A stretch of 46,836 nt of DNA from Pseudobacteriovorax antillogorgiicola (GTDB lineage: Bacteria > Bdellovibrionota_B > Oligoflexia > Oligoflexales > RGVZ01). This document shows, in pieces, positions 1 through 8,957 of this stretch; positions within the stretch are counted from its first letter, which is position 1; each line of letters opens with the position of its first letter. Below the pieces are notes generated by a model. That model had not been told where the DNA came from, made no database searches, and saw only the letters and a program-made list of their open reading frames with translations. A program made the translations under genes and the position numbers. The DNA lies in the NCBI GenBank assembly GCA_945865565.1, contig CAMBEK010000011.1, forward strand, positions 1 to 46,836, in the 5' to 3' direction.

Positions 1-590
1 CTCACGGTAAATGTCCGTGAATAATCAGAGAACTGTGTTGGGTAGCAGTAATAGTAGCAAGTTTCGGCGGCCGTCCAAGTCGATGCGGACGATGCCTTGT
101 ATTCCACCTGATAATATTGAAAGCCTGATGTCGCAGCGGTTGAATCCCAGGTGAGGGTGACCGGGTAATTCGTGGCGTAGCCATCGAACGTTCCGGCAGA
201 AGCCGATACGGTGGCTGGAGCCGGATAGGCATTTGCTGGAATGGCCGGGACGTTGAGGGTGGTTGTGTAGGTCCACGAAGATGCCGGTGTCCCGCTCCAA
301 TCATAGACCGACTTCACGCGGAATGAATAGGCAGTGCTTGGCGGCAGATTCACAGTGAATGTCCGTGAATAATCAGAGAACTGTGTTGGATAGCAGTAAT
401 AGTAGCAAGTTTCGGCGGCCGTCCAAGTCGATGCGGACGATACCTTGTATTCCAACTGATAATATTGAAAGCCTGATGTCGCAGCGGTTGAATCCCAAGT
501 CAGGGTGACCGGGTAATTGGTGTTGTAGCCATCGAACGTCCCGACAGAAGTCGATGCGGTGGCTGGAGCCGCGTATGCGGACCCAACGCT
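1..590 (-). repeat. Tandem FN3-type DNA repeat, 348-bp period
   Basis: The block beginning near base 13 recurs from base 361 almost base for base, a spacing of 348 bp or 116 codons. Each unit encodes one FN3-like domain with a CYYC motif. Near-identity at DNA level implies recent duplication or ongoing gene conversion. Confidence 0.8.
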
Positions 591-3500
591 AATGGTGTCG
601 TTGATGCATGTCGTCTCGTTGCCGGCTGCATCTTTGAATTTTACGTAAACAGTGGCTGTTCCGATCGTCTGTCCGAGGGTCCATGCTTTCGAAATGGCAT
701 AGGTTTCATATGTGCCATCGCTGGCGCAGCCGGCAGTGTTGGTGATGTACATGTTGGAGGCGCCCGTGGCAGCCAAAGTCAGCGTCGCGCCGGTGGATGT
801 TGTCGTTGCGGCCCCGCTGTTGATGGAAATACTGGTCGAGGTTGGCGGTGTCGTGTCAATCGTAAGGGCCACTGCGGTGCTGGCAGCGCCCTGGTTACCG
901 GCAGCGTCAGTTGCCTTCGCAGTGATCGTGTAGGATCCGACGGCAAGAGCACTCGTGAAGGTCCAAGCCCCTGATCCATTGGCGACGGCTGTGCCAATTG
1001 ACGCCGCGCTAGAATAAACCGTGACGGTGGAGTTGGCCTCGGCCGTGCCAACGATGGTTGGATTTGCGGCATTCACTGCCACGGTAGCGCCAGACTTGCT
1101 TCCGATGGTGCTGATGACAGGAGCCGCAGGGGCCGTCGTATCGATTGTGAGTGCGACTGCAGTGCTGGCAGCGCCCTGGTTACCGGCGGTGTCAGTTGCC
1201 TTCGCAGTGATCGTGTAGGATCCGACGGCAAGAGCACTCGTGAAGGTCCAAGCCCCTGATCCATTGGCGACGGCTGTGCCAATTGACGCCGCGCTAGAAT
1301 AAACCGTGACGGTGGAGTTGGCCTCGGCCGTGCCGACGATGGTTGGATTGGCGGCATTCACTGCCACGGTAGCGCCAGATTTTGTACCGATTGAAGAAAT
1401 CACCGGCGCATTGGGCGGCGTCAAGTCGATAACAAAACTATATCCATTGTTCGCAGCGTTAGTGGAATTGCCCGCGTTGTCGGTGGCAGTCACACAAACA
1501 TACCACGTTCCGGCGGCAAGGCTCGTCAGCGCCTGCGATGTCGAACTGAGGACCGAAGGCGGGACAGGATAAGTCTGAGCCACTCCTGTGGAGCAACTAG
1601 AAGAAGTCGCCACCTTCATGACATACGTAACGGTATTGGTGTCGGTCGCGGCACCCCAAGTTACCGTCGGAGTCTGGTTGTTGGTCGGTGTCGCTGGGCC
1701 TGTGATGGAGAAGGCAGCAGGTGCCGTCGTATCGATTGTGAGAGCGACTGCTGTGCTTCCGGCACTCTGCGTTCCGACGCCGTTTGTTGCCTTCGCTGTG
1801 ATCGTATAGGATCCGACGGCAAGAGCACTCGTGAATGTCCAAGCCCCTGATCCATTGGCGACGGCTGTGCCAAGTGATACCGCACTAGAATAAACCGTTA
1901 CGGTGGAGTTGGCCTCGGCCGTGCCGACGATGGTTGGATTGGCGGCATTCACTGCCACGGTAGCGCCAGATTTTGTACCGATGGAAGAAATCACCGGCAC
2001 ATTGGGCGGCGTTGTGTCGATAATAGTTGTGACGGGGGCGCTTGCGAGGCTCTGATTCAGGGCAGCATCCGTTGCCTTGGCAGTGAACGTGTAAGTTCCG
2101 CTGGCAAGATTGCTTGGGTGTGTGTAGGTCCAGGCACCCGATCCATTTGCACTTGCCGTCCCAAGTATCGTTGAGTTGTTGTAAACCGTTACATTTGAAT
2201 TTGCTTCTGCTGCCCCAGAGATTGAAGGCCTCAAAACGTTGGTGTAAATGGTGCTGCCGACAGCGGTGTTGCCCACCACACTCGTGATGCTTGGTGCCGA
2301 GGGCGCTGTTGTATCGATGATTGTCGTGACTGAATTGCTGGCAGCGCTCTGGTTTAACGCAGCATCGGTGGCCTTTGCCGTAAGGGTATACGTGCCGGCT
2401 GTAACAGAAGGCGTAAATAGCCAGGCGCCCGAACCATCTGCGGTTGCGGTGCCAAGAACCGATACGCCGTTGTAAACCGTCACCGTCGAATTATTTTCAG
2501 CCGTTCCGGCAATCGCAGGCATGAGTCCATTGTAGTAAATCGTACTGCCGACATTGGCGTTACCCGCCACGCTGGTGATGCTCGGTGCGACTGGAATCGC
2601 AGTGTCAATGGTGATTGCGAAACTTCCGCTGGCGGACCAGTTTCCTAAACTGTTTGTCTCTTGAACGTATAATGTATAAAGCCCAGCGCTCAGTGCAACG
2701 CCCGGCTCGTAAATAGTCGATGTCGCGGTCGCAGCACCAGTTGAAAAATCTGAGCTGTCGAGTTTATAGCGGTAATTGCCAATTCCGCCCCCGCCAGTTG
2801 TCCAAGTCCATTTCGGCTTGGTGTTGTTGGTGGGCGTGGTGCCAGTGACGCTTGGTGCAGCAGGCGGCGTGGTTGAAATCGTCGCCGTTGGAGTTGGTGT
2901 CGGTGCGACATAGGTATAGGTCCGGCTTGTGATGAGCGACGCGTTTCCAGAGTTATCACAAATGATAGCGCGCAGTGGCGAGGATGATCCTGGAATTGAT
3001 ACCGTCAACGATGCCGGGTTTGAGCGTGATGGTAAAGGATTCGGAATCGCGCTGATTTTAACGGCTGGTGCAGTCGTGGTGCAATTCAGCGCAGAACCTT
3101 GATCGAGTGCGTATCGAAATTCTTTTGCGTCATCAACGACGGTGCCCTCGCCGATGGTTGCCGTCAGACCGCTGGTAAAATTCTGGCTGGCCGTCACCGA
3201 CGGCGCCGCAGGAGGCGTTGTGTCGATTGTCCTTGATGTTGTACCTGCTGTAAACGTACGCGTCATTTCCACTGCAGTGTTGGTCAACGAGCCATCCACC
3301 AAACTGCCAGCGGCCCAAGTGACAAGTCCGTTGTCTCCCGGTGCCGGCATGTAATTGAAAATAAGTGTGCTGGTTCCGCTGCCGCTTGCGTAGACGGCGG
3401 CTTTTGCGGTGGTGCCGATTTTAAATGGCAGCTTGGGCAGCGAGCCGACCGTAATCGCCTTGGATGTGGTCACAGTAAAAGTCAAAACGGTGCCGGCAAT

Positions 3501-5834
3501 CGTTGTGCCAGTTGGAAAGGCCAAGGACATACCATTGATTGTGGCAGGTGTGCTGGAAGATCCGCCTGTGCCACTGGTCGTCGGTGAGACGGTGAAGGTC
3601 GCGCTGACGCGCGGGGATGCAGCTGGTGCCAGGTTTCCTGCATTGTCGGAGGCGGTGCCGGCAGAAATCGAAATGCCAAGGGTGCCAGTGAGCGTACAAT
3701 TGATCGGTGAGGTTTTGGGGCAACGCAAGATAAACCCACGAAGCCTGACGATCCTTTTCATTGGGTCGGGCGGGACGGCGGTGTCCCTTGAAACAGTGGG
3801 TGCGAGTCCAGCCCATGCGGCTCCGGTTTGAACACGGGTGATGTGGGTGCTATTCAGAGTGATCTTGTCGGCCCCTGAGTAGGTGACAGTGTAAGTGACC
3901 GATGCTGTCGCTGATGTGGCTTCCGTCACAGACGGTGCGCTGACAGAGATTGTTGGGGCCACATTGTCGAATGTGTAGGTTGCCGTGGTCGCCGCAGATT
4001 TATTACCCGCCTGGTCGCAAGCAATCACGGCTACCGATGTGGTGGCGGCAGGGATCGCGATCGTTCCGCCAGAAACGAGCCTTGATCCTGATCCGGAAGA
4101 ACAGTCGGCGGGGGCCGTGACGGATGTGCCGAATGCTGTTTCGTAGCGGAGTTCTTTGAAAGATTTGTCAGATTTATTGCTGTTTTCGAGTGTTGCGCTG
4201 AAGGCTTTATTGAAAGTTTTTGACGAAGGCAAAATTGGAGCAGCAGGTGCAGTGTTGTCGCTAATGGTGGTGGCTTTGATGCACGCGCTTTCGTTGCCGG
4301 CTGCGTCTCTGAATTTGGCATGGACGGTTGCCGTGCCGTTGGTTTGTCCCCAGGTCCACGATTTCGATGTGGCATAGGGTTCGTAAGTTCCACCGCTGGC
4401 GCAGCCGGCGGCGGTGGTGATGTACATCTGGGATGCGCCAGTGGCGCCAAGAGTCAGCGTGCCCGTAGTGGAGTCGGCGGGCGCGTTATTTATGGAAAAG
4501 GTAGTCGAGGTTGGGGCGCCTGTGTCGACCACGAAAGTATACCCAGTGTTGGTTGCATTAGTGTCGTTGCCAGCAGTGTCAGTCGCGGTGACGCAGGCGT
4601 ACCATGTACCCTCGCTGAGCCCGGATGTGAATGCCTGAGAGGTTGCGCTGAGATTGGTGTAGGTTTTTGTAGGCTCCGCACAGTCTGATGTTATGGCAGC
4701 TTTAACAGCGTACTTCACTGAGGTTGTGGCGGTCGCGGCACCCCAAGTTACTGTTGGTTTGTTGTTTCTGGTCAGATTCGAAGGGCCGGTGATCGCGAAC
4801 GAGGATGGAGGGATGTTGTCGTGGATGATGGTGTCATTGATACATTCGCTTTCGTTACCCGCCGCGTCCTTGAACTTGACATACACGGTTGCGGTGGCGT
4901 TGGTCTGGCCCAAGGTCCATGATTTCGATGTGGCATAGGTTTCGTAGGATTCGCCGCTGGCGCAGCCGGCGGTGTTGGAGATATACATCTCGGATGCGCC
5001 TGTGGCGGCTAGTGTTAGGGTCACTGCGGTGGAATTGGTTTGAGCAGCGGTTTTGTTGATGGAAATGCCAGTCTTAGTTGGCGCCGTGTAATCAAGCAAA
5101 AAGGTTTTGACGGTGCTGTTTGCAATGGCTTGATTGCCGGCGGAGTCAGATGCCGTCCCGTTTGCAACCGCGATTTTGACCGCGCCATTGCCAGTGACAT
5201 TGGTGAGCGTCACGGTTCTTTCAGTGGTTCCAGAACCTGCGACGACAATCGTTCCCGTGACTCCCAGAGGAGACAGAGTGATCTTCGAGGTGAGATCGCT
5301 GTTGTTGGGAATGTTGTCTGCGCCTGCGAAAGTCAGTTTGTATTTGATCGTTGATGCATTGTTTGCCGAGAGAAGTGCTGTTGTGCCGTCGCTGGCGAAC
5401 GGGCCCGTCACGACGAGAGTCGGCGCGGTCTTGTCGAGAGTGAAAACCCGGTAGGTGACGGCGGATTTAACGCCACTTTTGCTGCATGCCATGATCGCCA
5501 AAGAGGTTGTTGCAGTGATCGGTAATTTATAGGCGGCTGGGCTACCCGTTGCCAAAAGTGGTGTGCCTTTTGTGCAGTCAGCGGGTTCAGTGACAACCGA
5601 TGTGGTGGCACCTTTGCTGTAACGAAAATCTCTAAGGTTCGAACCCATTTCATTTTGAGAAACGATCAGTGTGAACGGGTCTTTGAAGGTTTTATTCGAC
5701 TCGGACACGGTGGGCGGAGCGAACGACTGAGCCTGGGCCGCTGACGCGAAACCAAACAGAGCAATGGCAGCAGACGCGACAACGCCGTGCGCGATCGCTT
5801 TAAGTCGATGGATCTGAAAAAATCCAAAGTTCAC
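1..5834 (-). CDS. Giant secreted Ig-like/FN3 repeat protein (partial, C-terminus beyond window)
   Basis: The frame is open from a GTG at 5834 to the window edge (1944 full codons), with no stop seen. The first 31 residues form a signal peptide: a basic stretch (HRLKAIAHG), a hydrophobic core and an AQA-like cleavage site. After it come Ig-like modules that end in DKTAP/DTTPP linkers. Three copies of a unit with a GCASG..YETYATSKSWT core lie near 5080-4830, 4490-4250 and 850-590. Five Big-type units (GTAEANSTVTVY, NGSGAWTFT, SYTITAKAT) lie between about 2600 and 850. Two FN3-like units of 116 residues (YYQVEYKASS, YSFRVKSVYDW) fill 590-1. Such architectures are typical of secreted surface or adhesion proteins; ligand and anchoring are unknown because the C-terminus is missing. 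The GTG start is chosen for its GGGGG ribosome binding site and the signal peptide. Confidence 0.85.
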   Translation of the reverse strand, partial: MNFGFFQIHRLKAIAHGVVASAAIALFGFASAAQAQSFAPPTVSESNKTFKDPFTLIVSQNEMGSNLRDFRYSKGATTSVVTEPADCTKGTPLLATGSPAAYKLPITATTSLAIMACSKSGVKSAVTYRVFTLDKTAPTLVVTGPFASDGTTALLSANNASTIKYKLTFAGADNIPNNSDLTSKITLSPLGVTGTIVVAGSGTTERTVTLTNVTGNGAVKIAVANGTASDSAGNQAIANSTVKTFLLDYTAPTKTGISINKTAAQTNSTAVTLTLAATGASEMYISNTAGCASGESYETYATSKSWTLGQTNATATVYVKFKDAAGNESECINDTIIHDNIPPSSFAITGPSNLTRNNKPTVTWGAATATTSVKYAVKAAITSDCAEPTKTYTNLSATSQAFTSGLSEGTWYACVTATDTAGNDTNATNTGYTFVVDTGAPTSTTFSINNAPADSTTGTLTLGATGASQMYITTAAGCASGGTYEPYATSKSWTWGQTNGTATVHAKFRDAAGNESACIKATTISDNTAPAAPILPSSKTFNKAFSATLENSNKSDKSFKELRYETAFGTSVTAPADCSSGSGSRLVSGGTIAIPAATTSVAVIACDQAGNKSAATTATYTFDNVAPTISVSAPSVTEATSATASVTYTVTYSGADKITLNSTHITRVQTGAAWAGLAPTVSRDTAVPPDPMKRIVRLRGFILRCPKTSPINCTLTGTLGISISAGTASDNAGNLAPAASPRVSATFTVSPTTSGTGGSSSTPATINGMSLAFPTGTTIAGTVLTFTVTTSKAITVGSLPKLPFKIGTTAKAAVYASGSGTSTLIFNYMPAPGDNGLVTWAAGSLVDGSLTNTAVEMTRTFTAGTTSRTIDTTPPAAPSVTASQNFTSGLTATIGEGTVVDDAKEFRYALDQGSALNCTTTAPAVKISAIPNPLPSRSNPASLTVSIPGSSSPLRAIICDNSGNASLITSRTYTYVAPTPTPTATISTTPPAAPSVTGTTPTNNTKPKWTWTTGGGGIGNYRYKLDSSDFSTGAATATSTIYEPGVALSAGLYTLYVQETNSLGNWSASGSFAITIDTAIPVAPSITSVAGNANVGSTIYYNGLMPAIAGTAENNSTVTVYNGVSVLGTATADGSGAWLFTPSVTAGTYTLTAKATDAALNQSAASNSVTTIIDTTAPSAPSITSVVGNTAVGSTIYTNVLRPSISGAAEANSNVTVYNNSTILGTASANGSGAWTYTHPSNLASGTYTFTAKATDAALNQSLASAPVTTIIDTTPPNVPVISSIGTKSGATVAVNAANPTIVGTAEANSTVTVYSSAVSLGTAVANGSGAWTFTSALAVGSYTITAKATNGVGTQSAGSTAVALTIDTTAPAAFSITGPATPTNNQTPTVTWGAATDTNTVTYVMKVATSSSCSTGVAQTYPVPPSVLSSTSQALTSLAAGTWYVCVTATDNAGNSTNAANNGYSFVIDLTPPNAPVISSIGTKSGATVAVNAANPTIVGTAEANSTVTVYSSAASIGTAVANGSGAWTFTSALAVGSYTITAKATDTAGNQGAASTAVALTIDTTAPAAPVISTIGSKSGATVAVNAANPTIVGTAEANSTVTVYSSAASIGTAVANGSGAWTFTSALAVGSYTITAKATDAAGNQGAASTAVALTIDTTPPTSTSISINSGAATTTSTGATLTLAATGASNMYITNTAGCASDGTYETYAISKAWTLGQTIGTATVYVKFKDAAGNETTCINDTISVGSAYAAPATASTSVGTFDGYNTNYPVTLTWDSTAATSGFQYYQLEYKVSSASTWTAAETCYYYCYPTQFSDYSRTFTVNLPPSTAYSFRVKSVYDWSGTPASSWTYTTTLNVPAIPANAYPAPATVSASAGTFDGYATNYPVTLTWDSTAATSGFQYYQVEYKASSASTWTAAETCYYYCYPTQFSDYSRTFTV
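850..2010 (-). repeat. Big-type DNA repeats, 285-bp period
   Basis: The block around 921-1100 recurs at 1206-1385, a spacing of exactly 285 bp or 95 codons, with very few differences. A third, slightly diverged copy lies near 1795-1985. An unrelated FN3-like domain (about 1725-1423) separates the third copy from the first two. The repeats encode Big-type Ig-like domains of the giant protein. Confidence 0.8.
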
Positions 5835-5840
5835 TGGGTT

Positions 5841-5877
5841 TTCCCCCACTTACCTCGTTCGGCGGCTGGTGGGGGAA
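5841..5877 (-). promoter_or_regulatory. 5'-UTR hairpin covering the RBS of the giant protein gene
   Basis: Bases 5841-5849 (TTCCCCCAC) and 5869-5877 (GTGGGGGAA) are perfect 9-bp inverted repeats around a 19-nt loop. In the mRNA the 3' arm is the G-rich Shine-Dalgarno segment that ends 7 nt before the GTG start at 5834. Folding would hide the ribosome binding site. Whether this is a regulated switch is inference; I recognise no known riboswitch class. Confidence 0.5.
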
Positions 5878-6002
5878 CATGAGGGGTTAATGGTAAGTCA
5901 CTGTGAAATTGCTATTAAATGCAATAAAATCATAGCCATACAAAAAAATATCGCGCTAGGGCGGCATTTAATTCCACGGGCCAAGGTGCTTTAAAAGTGG
6001 TC

Positions 6003-7325
6003 TTAGGAGGGCAGGCTGAAACAGGCGGCCGCAATCAGGGTCGGGATCACAGCCGCGGCAAATAGTTTAAACGGATTGATTCCACCGGTGCCGTAGCGGT
6101 CCTTGAGGATGGCATAACCGGCGGGGTTAGGCGCATTGGCGATCACGGTAAGTCCGCCGCCGGTCACAGCACCAGCAACGATGGCATATTTTGCCGACTC
6201 AGACAGATCTGGAACCTGTGATGCGAGGTAAGTCAGCGCCGCATTGTCTGTGATGGCAGTCAAGCTGGTCGCGCCCCAAAACATGGCTTGGTCACTGGCG
6301 CCGCTCAGAAGTGGGCGAAGCCACCATTCTTGTTCTTTGCCCAGGACCACCAAACCCGCCAGAAAAAATGCCACGAGCAGGCTTTCGCGCAGGCGCAGCG
6401 GGTCCTGAAATTCACGCGTGATCTCGGTGACGCCAAGAAACATGAGCAACAGGCCGCAAAAGACTGTCATGTGGTGCGCCGACGCGACGACACCCAGGAG
6501 AAATGCGAGGTGGATCACCACCAGCCACAATGGTGCGTCAGATTTTGTTGTTGATGAACGTGATCTGGTGGACGTTTTTGCGGGCATTCTTGAAAGCTCT
6601 TTCCAGAAAACGGCGCAGACAAGTACGGCATTGATGACGACGGCCAGGGTGGCGCGCCATCCAAAGTGGGTGAGCATGTGGGAAAGGTCCCATTCCCACT
6701 TGCTGGCCACCATCACGACGGGTGGCGCCGCGAAAGGCGTCAGCACGCCGCCAATCGAAATATTGACGAAAAGAAGGCCAAGGGTTGCGTATTTAAACAC
6801 TTCAGAACATTTGTGTTTCAGGATCCGTTCATGCAGCAGCAGTGCCGTCAGGGTCATGGCGCCCGGTTCTGTGATCAGGCTGCCTGCCAGTGGGCCGGCG
6901 ACGAGAAGGACCAGAAAAGTTGATGTCGCGCCGGGGAGCGGCAGGATGTGCGCAAGTTTTTGTGAAACCTTGGACATGGCCTGAGCCGAGAAGGTCAGGA
7001 CGGGGCGCGTCGCGGCAATGACCATGATGGCGAACACGAAGGCCGGTTCCGTAAAAGACAAGCTGTCGAGAAAGGCGGTTGCACGGGCAAATCCGTGCAT
7101 GGCGCCAAAGGCGACTAAAAAAATTGCTGCCCAAAGTCCGAAGACGATTTCGACTTCGCCCAGAAAATGCAGGGTATTTTCGCGGAGGCTGCCTTCCGGG
7201 TATTTGGCGGCCAAGCGGTTGAACCAGCTGCTCATAAAAGTATGGACAAGGGCGCAGGCGAACAGCACTGTGGCAAGGATTTCGGTGCTGTGTTCAAGAT
7301 GGTTCACAAGATCTCCTGATGGCAT
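6003..7325 (-). CDS. Putative Na+/H+ antiporter (Na_H_antiport_3-like)
   Basis: A 440-residue polytopic inner-membrane protein with about ten or eleven hydrophobic segments. It resembles the putative Na+/H+ antiporter family (Pfam Na_H_antiport_3) over its whole length; recognisable segments include EPGAMTLTALLL, GGVLTPFAAPPVVMVA, SLTAITDNAALTYLASQVP and GGGLTVIANAPNPAGYAIL. The repeated polar/Pro breaks in the membrane segments fit an ion transporter of the ArsB/NhaD type. Transport activity is inferred from family naming only. Two starts are possible: ATG at 7325 with AAGGG upstream, or GTG at 7307 with AGGAG 5 nt before it. A 47-bp divergent promoter region separates it from the thioredoxin-fold gene. 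Confidence 0.75.
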   Translation of the reverse strand: MPSGDLVNHLEHSTEILATVLFACALVHTFMSSWFNRLAAKYPEGSLRENTLHFLGEVEIVFGLWAAIFLVAFGAMHGFARATAFLDSLSFTEPAFVFAIMVIAATRPVLTFSAQAMSKVSQKLAHILPLPGATSTFLVLLVAGPLAGSLITEPGAMTLTALLLHERILKHKCSEVFKYATLGLLFVNISIGGVLTPFAAPPVVMVASKWEWDLSHMLTHFGWRATLAVVINAVLVCAVFWKELSRMPAKTSTRSRSSTTKSDAPLWLVVIHLAFLLGVVASAHHMTVFCGLLLMFLGVTEITREFQDPLRLRESLLVAFFLAGLVVLGKEQEWWLRPLLSGASDQAMFWGATSLTAITDNAALTYLASQVPDLSESAKYAIVAGAVTGGGLTVIANAPNPAGYAILKDRYGTGGINPFKLFAAAVIPTLIAAACFSLPS

Positions 7326-7372
7326 TAATATCCCTTGAAGTCGTTTAACCGGTCAACCGCGCAGGAAACAAA

Positions 7373-7957
7373 ATGGCTCTTACTCCATCGACCATGCTAC
7401 CACTTGGCACCAAGGTTCCGTCATTTGCATTGCCGGCCACCGACGGGACGATCGTCCGGGATTCTGATTTTGCTGCGGCTACTGCCTTCCTAGTCATGTT
7501 CATTTGCAATCATTGTCCCTATGTAAAACACATCCGCGACGGACTGGCAGTGATGGCCCGTGATTTCGCAAATCAGGGTGTCGCGGTGGTGGGGATCATG
7601 TCCAACAACGCAGCCCAATACCCTGATGACCGTCCTGAAATGATGAAGGTTGAAAAACAGGATGCGGGCTGGGATTTTCCGTATTTGTATGACGAGTCTC
7701 AGGACGTTGCGAAGGCCTATCATGCGGCTTGCACGCCGGATTTCTTTCTTTTTGATGGCGCGCACAAGCTCGTGTACCGCGGTCAGATGGATGACAGCCG
7801 TCCGGGAAATAATCAGCCGGTGACGGGGCGCGATTTGCGCGCGGCAGTGGGAAAGGTTCTGGCAAATGAGGCGGTTGATGCGGCGCAAAAACCGTCCATC
7901 GGTTGCAACATAAAATGGAAGCCGGGCAACGAGCCGGGCTGGTTCAGCCGCCGCTAA
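7373..7957 (+). CDS. Thioredoxin-fold protein (AhpC/TSA-like, CNHCPY motif)
   Basis: A 194-residue cytoplasmic-type protein with no signal peptide. It has an AhpC/TSA-like beginning (LGTKVPSFALPATDG), then FICNHCPYVKHI, where Cys-x-x-Cys is followed by Pro-Tyr as in the widespread thioredoxin family proteins annotated next to peroxiredoxins. The later segment ACTPDFFLFDGAHKLVYRG supplies the cis-Pro region and the strand after it. Likely role: thiol-disulfide or peroxide-linked redox chemistry; the partner is unknown. AGGA precedes the ATG by 6 nt. The gene overlaps the convergent gene by 14 bp at its 3' end. Confidence 0.85.
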   Translation: MALTPSTMLPLGTKVPSFALPATDGTIVRDSDFAAATAFLVMFICNHCPYVKHIRDGLAVMARDFANQGVAVVGIMSNNAAQYPDDRPEMMKVEKQDAGWDFPYLYDESQDVAKAYHAACTPDFFLFDGAHKLVYRGQMDDSRPGNNQPVTGRDLRAAVGKVLANEAVDAAQKPSIGCNIKWKPGNEPGWFSRR

Positions 7958-8564
7958 CCGCAGTGATTTTTGACCAATAGGCCTTCAGGGCCGGGTCCTT
8001 TTCAGCAATCGCCCCAGCCTTGCGGGCGAATTCGGCGTGACCGATTTTCAAAAGAGAGTACAGCGCACGTTTTTGAACCATGACCGGCGTTTTGCCGCGA
8101 CGGTTGCGCGGGTCTTCGAGCATGGCCAGCAATTTGCGGGAGGCCACGGGATCCATCGTGCCATCTTTGGATTGCCCGAGGGCGGATGCCGATTCGGCGC
8201 GTACCACCAGGGCCTTGTCGTCCAAGCCGTCTTCAAGCACCGTGTTGCAGAAGCCCGGTTGGCCGGGATTTTTAGAGGAACAGAGTTTCACCCAGCCAAG
8301 GCGCCATTTCCAGTCCCAGTCGGCAAGTCGTGTGCCCTTGTGGCTTTGATCATCCCAAAGGGCCTCGGCCTCCTGGCGCGATAAATCCATGAAGCGCGAC
8401 CATTCAATCTTGCCTGGGGGTTTGCGCGGATCTAGGAGGGACGGGGGCACTTCGGAATTGGCTTTTGACGGGTAGGGGATCGGAGGTACCGCGGCCTGCA
8501 GGATGTGAGACGCCATGGCCGAAATCGTCAGAACAGATAATAAAAAGGGGAATTTAATCTTCAT
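7944..8564 (-). CDS. Secreted HEAT-like hypothetical protein
   Basis: 206 residues. Residues 1-24 form a signal peptide (MKIKFPFLLSVLTISAMASHILQA). A Pro-rich spacer follows. The remainder is helical with spaced motifs such as ALVVRAESASALGQS and PVMVQKRALYSLLKIGHAEFARKAG that look like short HEAT or PBS-lyase-type repeats. Two cysteines (KLCSSK, GFCNTV) could pair in the periplasm. Function is unknown; HEAT-like proteins are usually binding scaffolds. Its last 14 bp overlap the end of the convergent thioredoxin-fold gene. Confidence 0.65.
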   Translation of the reverse strand: MKIKFPFLLSVLTISAMASHILQAAVPPIPYPSKANSEVPPSLLDPRKPPGKIEWSRFMDLSRQEAEALWDDQSHKGTRLADWDWKWRLGWVKLCSSKNPGQPGFCNTVLEDGLDDKALVVRAESASALGQSKDGTMDPVASRKLLAMLEDPRNRRGKTPVMVQKRALYSLLKIGHAEFARKAGAIAEKDPALKAYWSKITAVSGG

Positions 8565-8645
8565 GCTTGGATATCCCTACCTGCCGTTATGATCCGCATT
8601 TTCATGATAGCACGGACACCGCAACGCCCAGCCTGTCGGTTCCCT

Positions 8646-8822
8646 CGTCATTCTGAGGCTGAAGGCCGAAGAATCCTTTCCCCAAGGCGGAAGAAAGGAT
8701 CCTTCGCTGCGCTCAGGATGACGGTTCATAGGAGAGGATCCTTCGCTGCGCTCAGGATGACGGTTCATAGGAGAGGATCCTTCGCTGCGCTCAGGATGAC
8801 GGGGTGCGCTCAGGATGACGGG
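8646..8822. repeat. Intergenic palindromic repeat cluster A (39-bp period)
   Basis: The cluster opens with a GTCATTCTGAGG-type arm (8646-8680), followed by three units containing GGATCCTTCGCTGCGCTCAG, starting at about 8697, 8736 and 8775, each 39 bp apart, then a partial copy. Each unit is an imperfect palindrome (ATCCTTCGC against GCTCAGGAT). The same family recurs at 24076-24398 and 40527-40630. The spurious frames through it read HPERSEGS or SFAALRMT, which is not a protein. The rest of 8565-8957 holds only the promoter region of the GYF-PilZ gene. Confidence 0.85.
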
Positions 8823-8957
8823 TTTTAACCATTGCTCCACGTAAATCCCCGTAAGGACAATCTATTTTCGCGAATACTAAAGTTTTTATTAAAGGTTTTT
8901 TGGTCGCCTCCGAAATGGAGTCTGCAAGCGCAATGATGCAATGGAGGGACTTGCGCC

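Noticed and set aside
779-1357. Pair of near-identical short frames on the minus strand (about 95 residues each)
   Set aside because: They are out-of-frame shadows of the 285-bp repeats in the giant Ig-like gene, which has the continuous coding frame.
5841-5877. Known riboswitch (cyclic-di-GMP or mini-ykkC type)
   Set aside because: Only a simple stem-loop is visible; the conserved cores of those classes are not present.
8577-8840. Open frames reading HPERSEGS / SFAALRMT repeats
   Set aside because: They arise from the intergenic palindromic repeat, have no start context and read through in both orientations; the same effect occurs at 24.2 kb and 40.6 kb.
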